Shown: positions 1 to 8,931 of the stretch, one piece after another
Position numbering within the stretch: position 1 is the first letter of the stretch
Layout: each line of letters opens with the position of its first letter
Assembly (NCBI GenBank): GCA_013200995.1
Contig: CP053688.1
Coordinates: 1,302,001-1,366,000 of the forward strand
DNA length: 64,000 nucleotides
Direction of reading: 5' to 3'
Origin: Arthrobacter citreus
Lineage (GTDB): Bacteria > Bacillota > Bacilli > Bacillales > Bacillaceae_G
Position numbers and translations under genes: made by a program
Notes under the pieces: generated by a model
The model's database searches: none
Told to the model about the DNA's origin: nothing
What the model saw: only the letters and a program-made list of their open reading frames with translations

Positions 1-96
1 CTGTTCAACTTGTGCATTTGCTGCTGTATTGCAACCTGTTAATACTAATGTGACTCCAAGTAGTACTGATGAAATTTTTTTTGTTTTTTTGTTCAT
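1..96 (-). CDS. Lipoprotein N-terminus, cut by window edge
   Basis: Only the first 32 codons are visible, starting from ATG at 96 with a strong AAGAAGGAG ribosome binding site at about 8 bases. They encode a positively charged start (MNKKTKK), a hydrophobic core and the lipobox LTGC with the modified Cys near residue 22, so the product is a membrane-anchored lipoprotein exposed outside the cell. The mature part lies beyond the window and its family cannot be told. It follows the ankyrin lipoprotein gene on the same strand after 55 bases with no evident terminator, so the two are probably co-transcribed. Confidence 0.75.
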   Translation of the reverse strand, partial: MNKKTKKISSVLLGVTLVLTGCNTAANAQVEQ

Positions 97-151
97 ATTA
101 TTATTCTCCTTCTTTTTAGTTCACCTATTTAATGGGGCTATTGAACTTTGT

Positions 152-826
152 TTATTTTGCTCCAGCTTTTATTAAAATCGCTTCAATCTCTTTAAATCCT
201 TTTTCACGTGCATGTTGTAAAGGTGTGACATTTTCATGATCAGTTATATTTAAATCTGCTCCGTAATCAATTAAGGTTTGTACTGTTTGCTGTTGTGTTT
301 GATTTCCATTGTTTAAAATGATCGCTTCTAAAAGGGCCGTCCAGCCAAGATTATTAACGTGATTAATATTAATCTTAGTATTTGTAAGAAGTTCTTTTAC
401 GACATTTACATACCCATGTTCTGAAGCGGGAATCAATGCAGTTCCACCATAGCGGTTTGTAATTGTTGGATCTGCACCTGCTTTAATTGTAAGCTTTAGA
501 ATATCGATTAATCCTTCTGCACCAGCATATAAAAAGGGATTGTTTTTCATATTGTCTTGAATATTGACATCTGCACCTGCCTCAATTAGTACTTTTGCAG
601 TTTTAACGTCATTTTTATAAGTTGCAATCATTGTGGCAGTTCGACCATTTGAATCCTGTGCATTAATGTTCGCACCATCCTCAATAAGTTTTCTAACAGT
701 ATCTGCTTCTCCTAACTTTGCTGCTTGAAATAGTTGCTCATTCAATGTTTTTTCCCCCTTTTCAAATAAGGCACAACCTTGTAGCAAAAGTGTACAGCCT
801 ATTACAACTGCGATTAACTTCCACAT
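152..826 (-). CDS. Ankyrin-repeat lipoprotein
   Basis: The protein of 224 residues begins with a lipoprotein signal (MWKLIAVVIGCTLLLQGC; lipobox LQGC), followed by about five ankyrin repeats. Repeated cores such as GADVNIQD, GADPTITN and GADLNITD and the helix pattern A-xx-G-xx-xxV-xx-LL are plain. Ankyrin stacks bind proteins; the partner is unknown. I chose the ATG at 826 rather than an upstream start at 865: AAAAGGAGGA lies 11 bases before it and the signal peptide then starts properly. Exported ankyrin lipoproteins are uncommon in bacilli; some act as inhibitors or immunity-like partners of exported enzymes (inference only). The next gene downstream also encodes a lipoprotein. Confidence 0.85.
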   Translation of the reverse strand: MWKLIAVVIGCTLLLQGCALFEKGEKTLNEQLFQAAKLGEADTVRKLIEDGANINAQDSNGRTATMIATYKNDVKTAKVLIEAGADVNIQDNMKNNPFLYAGAEGLIDILKLTIKAGADPTITNRYGGTALIPASEHGYVNVVKELLTNTKININHVNNLGWTALLEAIILNNGNQTQQQTVQTLIDYGADLNITDHENVTPLQHAREKGFKEIEAILIKAGAK

Positions 827-969
827 AAAGTACAGTGTCCTCCTTTTGCAATTACATACCATCATGTAAAATTATCATTTATTCCTGGGAAATTTCACTC
901 CATTCAATTTTCATTTTTTAGACCTTCGTTCGTCTGAATCCTATATTAAACCTCAAATAGAAACTCCTA

Positions 970-985
970 CTAAACAAATTCTTAA
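970..985 (-). promoter_or_regulatory. 16-mer shared with the kinase-gene upstream region
   Basis: CTAAACAAATTCTTAA occurs here, about 145 bases upstream of the ankyrin lipoprotein start, and again at 7624-7639, about 160 bases upstream of the histidine kinase start. Both are in the same orientation relative to the gene. A 16-base match can arise by chance in a window this AT-rich, so a common regulator is only a suggestion. Confidence 0.25.
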
Positions 986-1051
986 CAAAGTATAAATTTT
1001 TTAATAATATTTATTTATACTTAGATTTTGCTTAAATTGTTGTTTATGAAC

Positions 1052-1080
1052 AAAAAAATCGACTGTCTAATTAGACAGCC
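1052..1080 (-). terminator. Rho-independent terminator of the oppA-like gene
   Basis: The perfect inverted repeat CTGTCTAATTAGACAG is followed on the minus strand by a run of seven T, about 50 bases after the stop of the peptide-binding protein gene. Confidence 0.8.
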
Positions 1081-1129
1081 GAGATGAACTCAAAGACAAC
1101 TAAAGCATTCTTTCCTTCAATTAAAGCAT

Positions 1130-2764
1130 TTATTTTTTTATGTAAGCCCATTTATAGGAATTTTTCACTCCATATGGGTGATTGTATACATTTTTCACAT
1201 AAGATTTTTCCAAATATGCCACACCATTCTGATACATAGGTGAAATAGCTGCATCCTTTCCTAGCAATTGCTCTTCAGCCTCTGCTAAAGCTTTCCATCG
1301 TGACTTTGGATCCTGAAGAAGAGTCGTTTTTGCTTTTGTGATCAATTCGTCATACTTAGGATTTGAATACGCTATGTTATTGTTTGTTACCCATTTATCC
1401 AAAAATGTCATCGGATCTGGATAATCAGGTCCCCATCCTGCAAGAGACATATCGTACTGAAGATTATCTTCGAGTGCAAATTTAGGTTGTGCAGGTTGCA
1501 ACTTGATGTTCACTGTTAAACCAGGAAGATTTTTTTCAAGTTCAAACTTCAAATATTGAGAGATTTTCTTATTACTATCATCTTCTGCGATCAAAAGCTC
1601 TAAAGCAACAGTTTGTTTACCAAGCTCCTGTTTTGCCTTTTCCCAATATTCCTTTGCTTTTTCAATATTCGTTTTATTGAAATCTCCTGTTGTATCGTCG
1701 AAATCTTGACCATCCGGACCAAATGCCAAATTTTTAGCGACAAAGTAGTAAGCTGGTGTTGAACCGTTATTTAAGAGTACGTCTGTAATCTCTTTTTTGT
1801 TGTAGCCCATATCAATTGCTTTACGCGCATTCACATTTTTTAAAATAGGATTTTGGTTATTTAACTTTAAATATATAAGTCTTCCTTCTTGCGCTGTTTT
1901 AAATTCTTTATCGCTTTTATATTTGTCCACAAATTCAGCAGTTAGACTTACCCGATCAATTGCTCCTGTCTGATATAGATTGATAGCTGTGGCACTATCC
2001 TTCGCAATATTAAAATTAATTTCATCCAGTTTTACTGTATTTTTATCCCAATATTCTGGGTTTTTGACAAGTTTAAAGCTTTGTTCATGATTCCATTCAC
2101 TCATTTTGAATGGGCCGTCATAAACGACTGAATTTGCTTCCATTCCGTAATTCTTGCCTTGCTGCTCTACAACTTTTTCATCCTGAGGCATGAATGGGGC
2201 AAGTGTTGTCAAACTCAGAAAATACGGAACTGGATTATCAAGTTGTACTTCTAGCGTATGATCATCGATCGCCTTTACGCCCAATTGGTCTACAGGAAGT
2301 TGCTTTTCATTTATCTTCTTTGCGTTTTTTACATCATACATGATGTAGGCATATTGTGAAGCTGTGGCTGGATCTAAAGTGCGTTTCCATCCATATTCGA
2401 AGTCGTGCGCTGTCACTGGATCGCCGTTCGACCATAATGCATCTCGCAGTTTAAATACATAAGTCTTTTTGTCTTTACTTACCGTATAGGATTTTGCAAT
2501 TCCTTGTACTGGTTGACTGTCTTTCCCTTGTCTGAATAAGCCCTCCATCACATTGTTTAGCACACTAAGAGTAGTAGAGTCTTCCACAAGGGAGGAATCC
2601 ATTGATGAAAGCTCAGATGTTTCAACTAAACGAAGCGCTTGTTTTTCATGTGATTTACTTAAGCTCTCGACCGTTGTTGCCTTATCTTTTTGAGTTGCAC
2701 ATCCAGAAAGTACAATGCCCATGCTAAGCAGTATAGCTGATAACTGTTTGGTTTGTTGATTCAC
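1130..2764 (-). CDS. Oligopeptide ABC transporter substrate-binding lipoprotein (OppA family)
   Basis: About 544 residues, SBP_bac_5 family. It captures extracellular peptides for an Opp/Dpp-type importer. There is a signal peptide with lipobox LSGC, then family signatures such as LRDALWSNGDPVTAHDFEYG and AGWGPDYPDPMTFLDKW, and the expected length. The likely start is the GTG at 2764, nine bases after AAGGAGG; the longer reading from TTG at 2788 has the ribosome binding site inside its coding part. No permease or ATPase genes adjoin, so this is an orphan binding protein that may feed a transporter encoded elsewhere. An M20 amidohydrolase lies upstream on the same strand, consistent with peptide or acyl-amino-acid salvage. 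Peptide specificity cannot be read from sequence. Confidence 0.93.
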   Translation of the reverse strand: MNQQTKQLSAILLSMGIVLSGCATQKDKATTVESLSKSHEKQALRLVETSELSSMDSSLVEDSTTLSVLNNVMEGLFRQGKDSQPVQGIAKSYTVSKDKKTYVFKLRDALWSNGDPVTAHDFEYGWKRTLDPATASQYAYIMYDVKNAKKINEKQLPVDQLGVKAIDDHTLEVQLDNPVPYFLSLTTLAPFMPQDEKVVEQQGKNYGMEANSVVYDGPFKMSEWNHEQSFKLVKNPEYWDKNTVKLDEINFNIAKDSATAINLYQTGAIDRVSLTAEFVDKYKSDKEFKTAQEGRLIYLKLNNQNPILKNVNARKAIDMGYNKKEITDVLLNNGSTPAYYFVAKNLAFGPDGQDFDDTTGDFNKTNIEKAKEYWEKAKQELGKQTVALELLIAEDDSNKKISQYLKFELEKNLPGLTVNIKLQPAQPKFALEDNLQYDMSLAGWGPDYPDPMTFLDKWVTNNNIAYSNPKYDELITKAKTTLLQDPKSRWKALAEAEEQLLGKDAAISPMYQNGVAYLEKSYVKNVYNHPYGVKNSYKWAYIKK

Positions 2765-2901
2765 TGAAAACTTCCTCCTTACATCCAAATAATATTTATT
2801 CTGTATAATTATTATAATATTCTGTATATTGAACGGATTACCTCTTTAAATATTCAATTTATCGAACAAAATGAACGAAGTGCTTACTCTAGATTCTGCT
2901 A

Positions 2902-4086
2902 CTAGTTTTTATTCAAAAGATTACAAGCTGCATGCAGGAACATGTTAACGCCAATAACAAGAGATTCTTCATCAAGAGTAAATCTTGGATGATGATGTGG
3001 ATACGTACTTTCACTTTCCTCTGCTCCTGAACCAATTTTAAAGAAACAGCCATCTGCTTTTTGTAAAAAAGCAGAAAAGTCTTCTCCACCCATAGAAGGT
3101 TTGATATATTCAACAGACTCACTTCCGTATACCTCAATTGCTGTTTGTTCCAGTACTTTTGTGACTGCATCGTGATTGATAACTGGTCTGTACCCATAAC
3201 GGTAATGACAGGAATACTTTGCTCCATGGGCTTCGCAAATCCCTTTTACAATTTGCTCAATTCGCACTTTCGCATCGTGTCGCAATTTTTCGTCAAAGCA
3301 ACGTACTGTACCAACAATTTCAGCAGTATCAGGAATGATATTATCAGCAGTTCCTGCATGAAATTGAGTAACAGATAGGACCCTTTGCGAAAATGCATCT
3401 GTTGTTCGCGAAACAATATGCTGCAAATTTGTTATAATTTGCGCACCGATTGCAATGCTGTCCACAGTATCTTCAGGATGCGCGGCATGTCCACCTTTAC
3501 CTTTGATTATGATATGAAACGCATCAGGGGCTGCCATCATCGGACCGTATACGATTCCGATTTTCCCGACTTCCAAGCCAGACATGAGATGCAAGCCAAT
3601 TACGAAATCAACGCCATTCATTACTCCAGCTTGCACCATTTCCTCGCCTCCACCTGGAAATTGTTCTTCAGCATGTTGGAAGAGGAAACGAATTTCTCCA
3701 TTAATTTCATTTTTATGTTTTGCCAAAATTTCAGCCGCTCCAAGTAAAATTGCCGTGTGACCATCATGACCACAGGCGTGCATTACGCCATGTACAGTAG
3801 AAGCAAAATCAAAGCTGTTTTCTTCAACAATCGGCAGAGCATCCATATCGGCACGAATTGCCAGCGTTTTACCTGGCTTTCCACCGACTAGTCTAGCCAT
3901 TACGCTATATTCGGTCGGACGCGAAATCTCTAAATTCCCGAATGAACTCAATGTATCAAATACAAATTGTGAGGTTTTTTCTTCTTGAAACGAAAGCTCT
4001 GGATATTTATGCAGGTGTCTTCTCCATTGCACTAGCTTATCTTTTGAAATCTCTGTATTAAATATTACATTTTCTAAGGATTTCAC
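2902..4086 (-). CDS. M20 family amidohydrolase (N-acyl-amino-acid / hippurate hydrolase type)
   Basis: About 394 residues. Cytoplasmic metal-dependent amidase that removes acyl groups from amino acids or small peptides. M20D landmarks are in order: RRHLHKYPELSFQE near the start, the metal-binding MHACGHDGHTA, HAEEQFPGGGEEMV with the catalytic Glu pair, a dimerisation domain with GGHAAHPE, and the C-terminal SMGGEDFSAF metal-ligand motif. The GTG at 4086, eight bases after AAGGGAG, is preferred over the TTG at 4113, which lies upstream of that site. It is followed at 137 bases by the peptide-binding lipoprotein gene. The exact substrate is not predictable; N-acetylcysteine, N-acetyl-diaminopimelate and indole-acyl conjugates are handled by close relatives. 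Confidence 0.9.
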   Translation of the reverse strand: MKSLENVIFNTEISKDKLVQWRRHLHKYPELSFQEEKTSQFVFDTLSSFGNLEISRPTEYSVMARLVGGKPGKTLAIRADMDALPIVEENSFDFASTVHGVMHACGHDGHTAILLGAAEILAKHKNEINGEIRFLFQHAEEQFPGGGEEMVQAGVMNGVDFVIGLHLMSGLEVGKIGIVYGPMMAAPDAFHIIIKGKGGHAAHPEDTVDSIAIGAQIITNLQHIVSRTTDAFSQRVLSVTQFHAGTADNIIPDTAEIVGTVRCFDEKLRHDAKVRIEQIVKGICEAHGAKYSCHYRYGYRPVINHDAVTKVLEQTAIEVYGSESVEYIKPSMGGEDFSAFLQKADGCFFKIGSGAEESESTYPHHHPRFTLDEESLVIGVNMFLHAACNLLNKN

Positions 4087-4250
4087 TTCAACATCTCCCT
4101 TGCTTATTTTCAATTGTTAAATTCTCTTTCGTACAGATAATCCCCTCCTAATATAAATATTATATTTCTTAATAAATACTAACTGAGATGAGGAAATTGC
4201 TACTAAAGATAGAATATATATAAGGTGGCATTCAAATTGGAGGGAAAAAA

Positions 4251-5171
4251 ATGCGAAAACCGAATGGATTGAATTTAGGTGATACAGTGATGATTATTGC
4301 TCCATCAAGCCCGCCGAATATTGACAATGTGATGAAGATGAAGTCAAAAATAGAAAAAGCAGGCCTGCATGTTTTGATTGGTAAAGGAGTGAAAGAAAAG
4401 CGTGGCTATCTAGCCGGAAGTGATGAAAACAAAGTATCGGACTTACATGTTGCCTTTTCAAACTCTGAAGTTAAAGCAGTGCTTTGCGCAACCGGAGGAT
4501 ATGGAAGCGGCAGATTACTACAAGACATAGACTTTGAACTCATTAAAAACAACCCTAAAATCTTTTGGGGTTACAGTGACATTACAGCCCTGCATATTGC
4601 ATTTCAACAAAAAGCTAATTTAGTGACGTTCCACGGACCTATGATTCAAGAATGCGGCGCAGATCATGTTCTAGCAGAGACAATCGCTTCTTACAAGCAA
4701 TTATTAGAACCTCTTTGTTTTACCTTCACAGCTTCTGAAAAAAATACATACCCTGCTTTTTCACATTCTGTCACTGCCCCGATGACTGGAGGCAATCTAA
4801 CTGTATTAACAAGCACGATCGGTACACCGTATGAGGTGGACACAAAAGGAAAGATTTTATTTATTGAAGACATACAAGAAGAACCTTACCGAATTGATCG
4901 CATGATTAATCAATTGCGTTTGGCAAAGAAGTTTGATGATTGTGTCGGAGTAATCTTTGGAGACTTTCATGATTGTGGACCGCAAAAACGCCAAGCATCC
5001 CTTACGATACCAGAAATAGTGTATGATCATATTGTCCCGCTTGGATTGCCAATTCTTAGTGGATTTCCAATTGGTCACTGTTCTCCAAATTACGGTGTAC
5101 CATTTGGAGTTCCTGTTACAATGAACGGAGCGGACCAAACTTTATCATTTGAACCTGGAATACACAAATAG
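4251..5171 (+). CDS. LD-carboxypeptidase, S66 (LdcA/MccF) family
   Basis: 306 residues. Serine peptidase of the S66 family, which releases the terminal D-amino acid from peptidoglycan tetrapeptides during wall recycling; some relatives (MccF) instead inactivate microcin C. Visible are the nucleophile motif GYSDIT near residue 110, the FIEDIQEEPYRIDRM segment carrying the Glu of the triad, and the C-terminal GFPIGHCSPNYGVPFG with the catalytic His. Length is typical. GGAGGGA sits properly before the ATG. It is transcribed towards the response-regulator gene, with a shared terminator between. No export signal is seen, so it is cytoplasmic. Confidence 0.92.
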   Translation: MRKPNGLNLGDTVMIIAPSSPPNIDNVMKMKSKIEKAGLHVLIGKGVKEKRGYLAGSDENKVSDLHVAFSNSEVKAVLCATGGYGSGRLLQDIDFELIKNNPKIFWGYSDITALHIAFQQKANLVTFHGPMIQECGADHVLAETIASYKQLLEPLCFTFTASEKNTYPAFSHSVTAPMTGGNLTVLTSTIGTPYEVDTKGKILFIEDIQEEPYRIDRMINQLRLAKKFDDCVGVIFGDFHDCGPQKRQASLTIPEIVYDHIVPLGLPILSGFPIGHCSPNYGVPFGVPVTMNGADQTLSFEPGIHK

Positions 5172-5285
5172 AGATTGTATATAACAATATTTACTAATCA
5201 ATTATTGTCCTATTCTTATAGAACTGATTTCTAGATCAACAGCTGCTGATAGATAGAAATTTTCAAAATCAATAATATTCTAAAT

Positions 5286-5313
5286 AAAAAACCGTCACTT
5301 AATGGCGGTTTTA
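5286..5313. terminator. Bidirectional terminator between convergent genes
   Basis: AAAACCGTC ACTTAAT GGCGGTTTT forms a stem flanked by A and T runs between the LD-carboxypeptidase gene (+) and the response-regulator gene (-). Confidence 0.75.
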
Positions 5314-5322
5314 AACTGTTCG

Positions 5323-6009
5323 TTATACATTAAATCGATATCCCGCTCCCCAAACTGTTTCTAAGAATTTTGGGTTTGCAGGGTCTCTTTCTATTTTTTC
5401 ACGTAATCTACTAATATGAACTGTCACAGTTGAAACGTCTGCTGCTGACTCGAGCCCCCAAACCTTTTCATAAAGCTGTTCTTTACTTAATACTTGATTA
5501 GGGTTCATCACAAAAAACACCATCAAATCAAATTCCTTTGTTGTAAATGGTACCTCTGTTTCGTTAATAAAAATTTTACGAGATGCACGGTCAATTGATA
5601 TACCATGAACAAAAATTATTTTTGAAACATTATTATTTCCTGCAAGTCGATCATATCGTGATAAATGCGCTTTTACTCTTGCAACTAATTCACTTGGACT
5701 AAACGGCTTTGTAATATAATCATCCGCTCCTAAACCAAGCCCTCTAATTTTATCGATATCCTCTTTCTTAGCAGAGACAAATAGTATAGGAATATTTTTT
5801 ACAGCACGTAGTTCTTTGCAAATTTCAAAACCATTTTTTCCTGGAAGCATAATATCCAAGATGATTAAATCATAATTTCCATTTAATGCATGTTGGAGGC
5901 CTTCATCTCCATTATGCTGAATATCTACACGAAAATCATTTATTTCTAAATAATCTCTTTGCAATTCTGCAATACTTACATCATCTTCAATTAGTAATAT
6001 GTCTTTCAC
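5323..6009 (-). CDS. OmpR/PhoB-family response regulator
   Basis: 228 residues: an N-terminal receiver with acidic pocket D9/D10, phospho-acceptor D52 (LIILDIMLPG) and the conserved Lys of TKPF, then a winged-helix DNA-binding domain ending GAGYRFNV. It starts with GTG at 6009 and overlaps the stop of the kinase gene by four bases (GTGA), so translation is coupled. The order kinase then regulator is the reverse of the common arrangement. Its targets are unknown. No transporter or other effector gene adjoins that would reveal the stimulus. Confidence 0.95.
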   Translation of the reverse strand: MKDILLIEDDVSIAELQRDYLEINDFRVDIQHNGDEGLQHALNGNYDLIILDIMLPGKNGFEICKELRAVKNIPILFVSAKKEDIDKIRGLGLGADDYITKPFSPSELVARVKAHLSRYDRLAGNNNVSKIIFVHGISIDRASRKIFINETEVPFTTKEFDLMVFFVMNPNQVLSKEQLYEKVWGLESAADVSTVTVHISRLREKIERDPANPKFLETVWGAGYRFNV

Positions 6010-7463
6010 TTTTTCTCACCTTTCTTTAAGGAGAAGAATATACTTGTCCCTTTACCAAACTCACTTGAAGCCCAGATTTTTCCTCCATGCTCTTCAATAA
6101 TCTGTTTTGCGATTGCAAGTCCTAAACCGCTACCGCCAGTTTGAGAATTTCTTGATTGTTCTGCACGGTAAAAACGTTCAAAAATAAATGGTAATGCATC
6201 CGAATCGATACCTAGGCCATTATCTGTGACTTTTACAATCACTTCATTCAATTCTTCCTCAAGTAAAATAGAAATTCTCTTTTCTTCTTTGTTCATATAT
6301 TTCACACAATTACTGATTAAGTTTGACAATACTCTTTTTAATTTCTCCCGATCTGCTGTCACATTAATTGATGTATTCAAAAGACCGAATTCTATTTTGA
6401 TACCTTGTTGAAGTAAATCCAAATAAATTTCATCTACATAAGTTTCAACATATTGATTAATCTCGACAGTTTCAAAATGAAACGGTTCTTTTTTTAAATC
6501 CAGCTTGGAAAATAAGAAAAGCTCATCGATCAATGCATCCATATCCTTTGCTTTCGAATAAACCGTCGATAAATATTTCTCCATTTTCTTAGGTGTATTT
6601 GCGACACCATCTTTAATCCCTTCCACATATCCAATAATTGAAGTAATCGGTGTTTTTAAATCATGTGAAATATTCGACAAAAGCTCCTTACGATTTTCCT
6701 CATATTGAATCTGGAGATTGATTGACTCTTTTAATTTTATCCTCATTTCCTCAAACGCCTTATTTAATTCTCCAATTTCATCAGTAGAATTCGTAACAAT
6801 TTCAAAATTCAAATCACCAATTTTAATTTTTTCCGCACCTTTTTTAAGTTTAGAGATTGGTTTAATGATGCTTCGGGAAACTAAATAATTTAACATACCA
6901 ATAATGATGATAAATAATAAAAGCAATAACCCTATTAATATTGGAAACAAATTTCGTATAACCTCTGTATATGAACTTGCCTTCTTTAAGACGAAAATGC
7001 TCCCTTGACTTTGATCTGGAAAATAAAAATCAAATTTGACATAAGTAAAAAATACATCATTTATTTTTATCGTATCGCGAGTATTAATATTCGTCTCCTC
7101 AAACCCAGGTAGAGCTTGTACCAACCTTTTTTCATCAAGCGATTGTGAAGCGTACTCAATATTTTTTCCTTTTCGAACAACAATACCAATATTTTTATGC
7201 TCAATCCTCTTAATCTCTTGCTTATGTAATAATTGATTTGGATTATGCTTAGCAAGAAGCTTCAAATCAAGAAACACACTTTCTTCAACTGTAGTCAAAG
7301 GTTTTTGTACGTAAGTCTTTTTGTATAGTCCTTCTACTGACTTTACATCCCCTGTTATCGCAAAAATAATTAAAAAACCTGCTGCCAATAATAATGTGAA
7401 CGAAAAAAGGATCACCCCAACATATGACAACAGAAACCTCATTTTAATTGACATTTCTTTCAC
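6006..7463 (-). CDS. Membrane sensor histidine kinase
   Basis: 485 residues. Two membrane segments (about residues 9-33 and 170-195) flank an extracellular sensor region of about 135 residues. HAMP follows, then HisKA with the phospho-acceptor His in SNISHDLKTPITSIIGYVEG, then the ATPase domain with DNGLGI and GGSGLGLAIAKQI. The sensor region matches no domain I recognise, and the downstream regulator is the obvious partner. About 300 bases upstream are AT-rich with several CTTAA/TTAAG half-sites that could be autoregulatory. Confidence 0.94.
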   Translation of the reverse strand: MKEMSIKMRFLLSYVGVILFSFTLLLAAGFLIIFAITGDVKSVEGLYKKTYVQKPLTTVEESVFLDLKLLAKHNPNQLLHKQEIKRIEHKNIGIVVRKGKNIEYASQSLDEKRLVQALPGFEETNINTRDTIKINDVFFTYVKFDFYFPDQSQGSIFVLKKASSYTEVIRNLFPILIGLLLLLFIIIIGMLNYLVSRSIIKPISKLKKGAEKIKIGDLNFEIVTNSTDEIGELNKAFEEMRIKLKESINLQIQYEENRKELLSNISHDLKTPITSIIGYVEGIKDGVANTPKKMEKYLSTVYSKAKDMDALIDELFLFSKLDLKKEPFHFETVEINQYVETYVDEIYLDLLQQGIKIEFGLLNTSINVTADREKLKRVLSNLISNCVKYMNKEEKRISILLEEELNEVIVKVTDNGLGIDSDALPFIFERFYRAEQSRNSQTGGSGLGLAIAKQIIEEHGGKIWASSEFGKGTSIFFSLKKGEKK

Positions 7464-7775
7464 TCACTTGGTAATAAAATTTTATAGCAATCATTGTTTA
7501 TTCTTAGCATAACATTTACCTTCGTAAACTCCTCAATTTAGAATAAATGATCAATTTCTTAAGAAATTAAGTGAACTATATCATATAAATCTTAAAAAAG
7601 TGTAACATTTTTATGAAATAAGTCTAAACAAATTCTTAAGTAAAGTTTAGTTAAACTGAAAAGAAATTATCTTATTTAGAACAACCCTTTTCTAACAGTA
7701 AACATAAAAGAGTCATTAAATCTTCGAATTATTAAGTTTATTAGTATGTAATAATAGATTGAAAGGATGTGAAAT
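7464..7775. other. AT-rich intergenic region with TTAAG/CTTAA repeats
   Basis: No gene is seen. The palindromic segment ATTTCTTAAGAAAT near 7555 and the element CTAAACAAATTCTTAA at 7624-7639 lie upstream of the kinase gene. OmpR-type regulators usually bind direct repeats, so these are candidates for autoregulation. Confidence 0.35.
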
Positions 7776-8623
7776 ATGAAAAATTTAAAAGAACGAATTG
7801 AATCAAATAACTTAAGGATTTACCGGAGTGTAAATCTTAGGAATGGGCTTTCAGATGAGGATAACACATACTTATCCTTTTTAGAAAAAGGGTACGAAGG
7901 TGAAAAGAAATTTTATGCATGGACTTGGAAATTATCAAATAATTGGCTTTTTTTTAAATGATTTATCATTCGAATGTAACAAATCAGAATTCCAAATTGA
8001 TTCGATTGGAATAACTGGAGAATCGATCTACTTATTTGAAGTAAAGAATTACACTGGAGATTATTTTATAGAAGAAGATAGATGGTATACAAAGCCAAAG
8101 TCCGAATTAAAGAACCCCTACGAACAACTTAAAAGAACCGAATCCATGTTACGAAAATAACTATCTGACCACAAGATTCATTTTAAAATTAAACTGTATC
8201 TAATTTTTGTAACCCCCGAATATAAACCAATTAAACATCCATCATTTCAATTTAAATGCGAATCATTTTAAAGTGGCTGAATTATTATTATCACTACATA
8301 AAACGGAGTCGAAGTACACGCATTATCCGGATTATTATGATGATCGGCTGGTGAAGGGGATTATTTGTGCGAACTGTAGAACGTATATCACCGTGATAAA
8401 AAAAAGGAAACTGATTTGTCAAACCTGTAACCATGCGGAAGATTTGCAACAAGGCATTTTAAGAAGTGTTGAAGAACTTAAATTGCTCTTTCCTGATTGC
8501 AAAATTACGACAAATGAGGTTTATGAGTGGTGTAAAATTTACAAAGCAAAAAAAGGTATTTGGAAAATCCTTCATGATAATTTAAAAATAAATGGTCATG
8601 GGAGATATAGTTATTTTGATTAA
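7776..8623 (+). pseudogene. NERD-domain (nuclease-related) protein, broken by frameshifts and a stop
   Basis: Three reading frames join into one NERD-type protein. The N-terminus (YLSFLEKGYEGEKKF) is in frame 1 from the ATG at 7776. After a run of eight T near 7950, where one T appears lost, the frame switches to LNDLSFECNKSEFQIDSIG and LFEVKNYTGDYFIEEDRWY. A TAA at 8158-8160 interrupts, and the same frame continues DHKIHFKIKLYLIFVTPEY. A second shift near 8260 leads to the zinc-finger-like tail GIICANCRTYI (CxxC twice) and LRSVEELKLLFPDCKITTNEVYEWCK. NERD proteins are putative DNA-processing enzymes. Three separate lesions argue for real decay rather than one sequencing slip. A good ribosome binding site remains. 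Confidence 0.85.
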
Positions 8624-8677
8624 ATGATTTAATGAAATCCATTATGAATATGTGAATTTCATTTTCTCACTTTTGTA

Positions 8678-8711
8678 CCTACGCATGGACTTACCATGAG
8701 TAGGTTTTTTT
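8678..8711 (+). terminator. Terminator after the NERD pseudogene
   Basis: CCTACGCATGG, loop ACTTA, CCATGAGTAGG, then seven T: a strong plus-strand terminator about 55 bases after the broken gene. Confidence 0.75.
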
Positions 8712-8874
8712 GTTTGTTTAATTAATTATACCCCTTCATGAGTTAAGAATCCTCCATTCCCCCTACTTCTTAACTCCTCCATCAGTTAAAAACTGGTGGT
8801 AAAAATATCAAACTTTATTAAGATTCAACTCATTTAACAGCAATTTGACATATTGAAAATTGATTTAGTTGGAA
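8712..8874. other. Non-coding spacer with a 10-bp inverted repeat
   Basis: No gene is seen. GAGTTAAGAA (8740-8749) and TTCTTAACTC (8767-8776) are perfect inverted arms around a C-rich 17-base loop. No T run follows, so it is not an obvious terminator. Confidence 0.4.
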
Positions 8875-8917
8875 CAAAAAAAAGAAAGATCAATTATTCA
8901 AAATTGATCTTTCTTTC
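8875..8917 (-). terminator. Terminator of the acyl-CoA synthetase gene
   Basis: A perfect 15-bp stem AAAGAAAGATCAATT (8881-8895) pairs with 8902-8916, followed on the minus strand by a T run; it lies just after the acyl-CoA synthetase stop. Confidence 0.88.
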
Positions 8918-8931
8918 ACACAGCTAAAGAT

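Noticed and set aside
4857..5138. 93-codon minus-strand ORF over the LD-carboxypeptidase gene
   Set aside because: It is antisense to a well-supported enzyme and has no features of its own.
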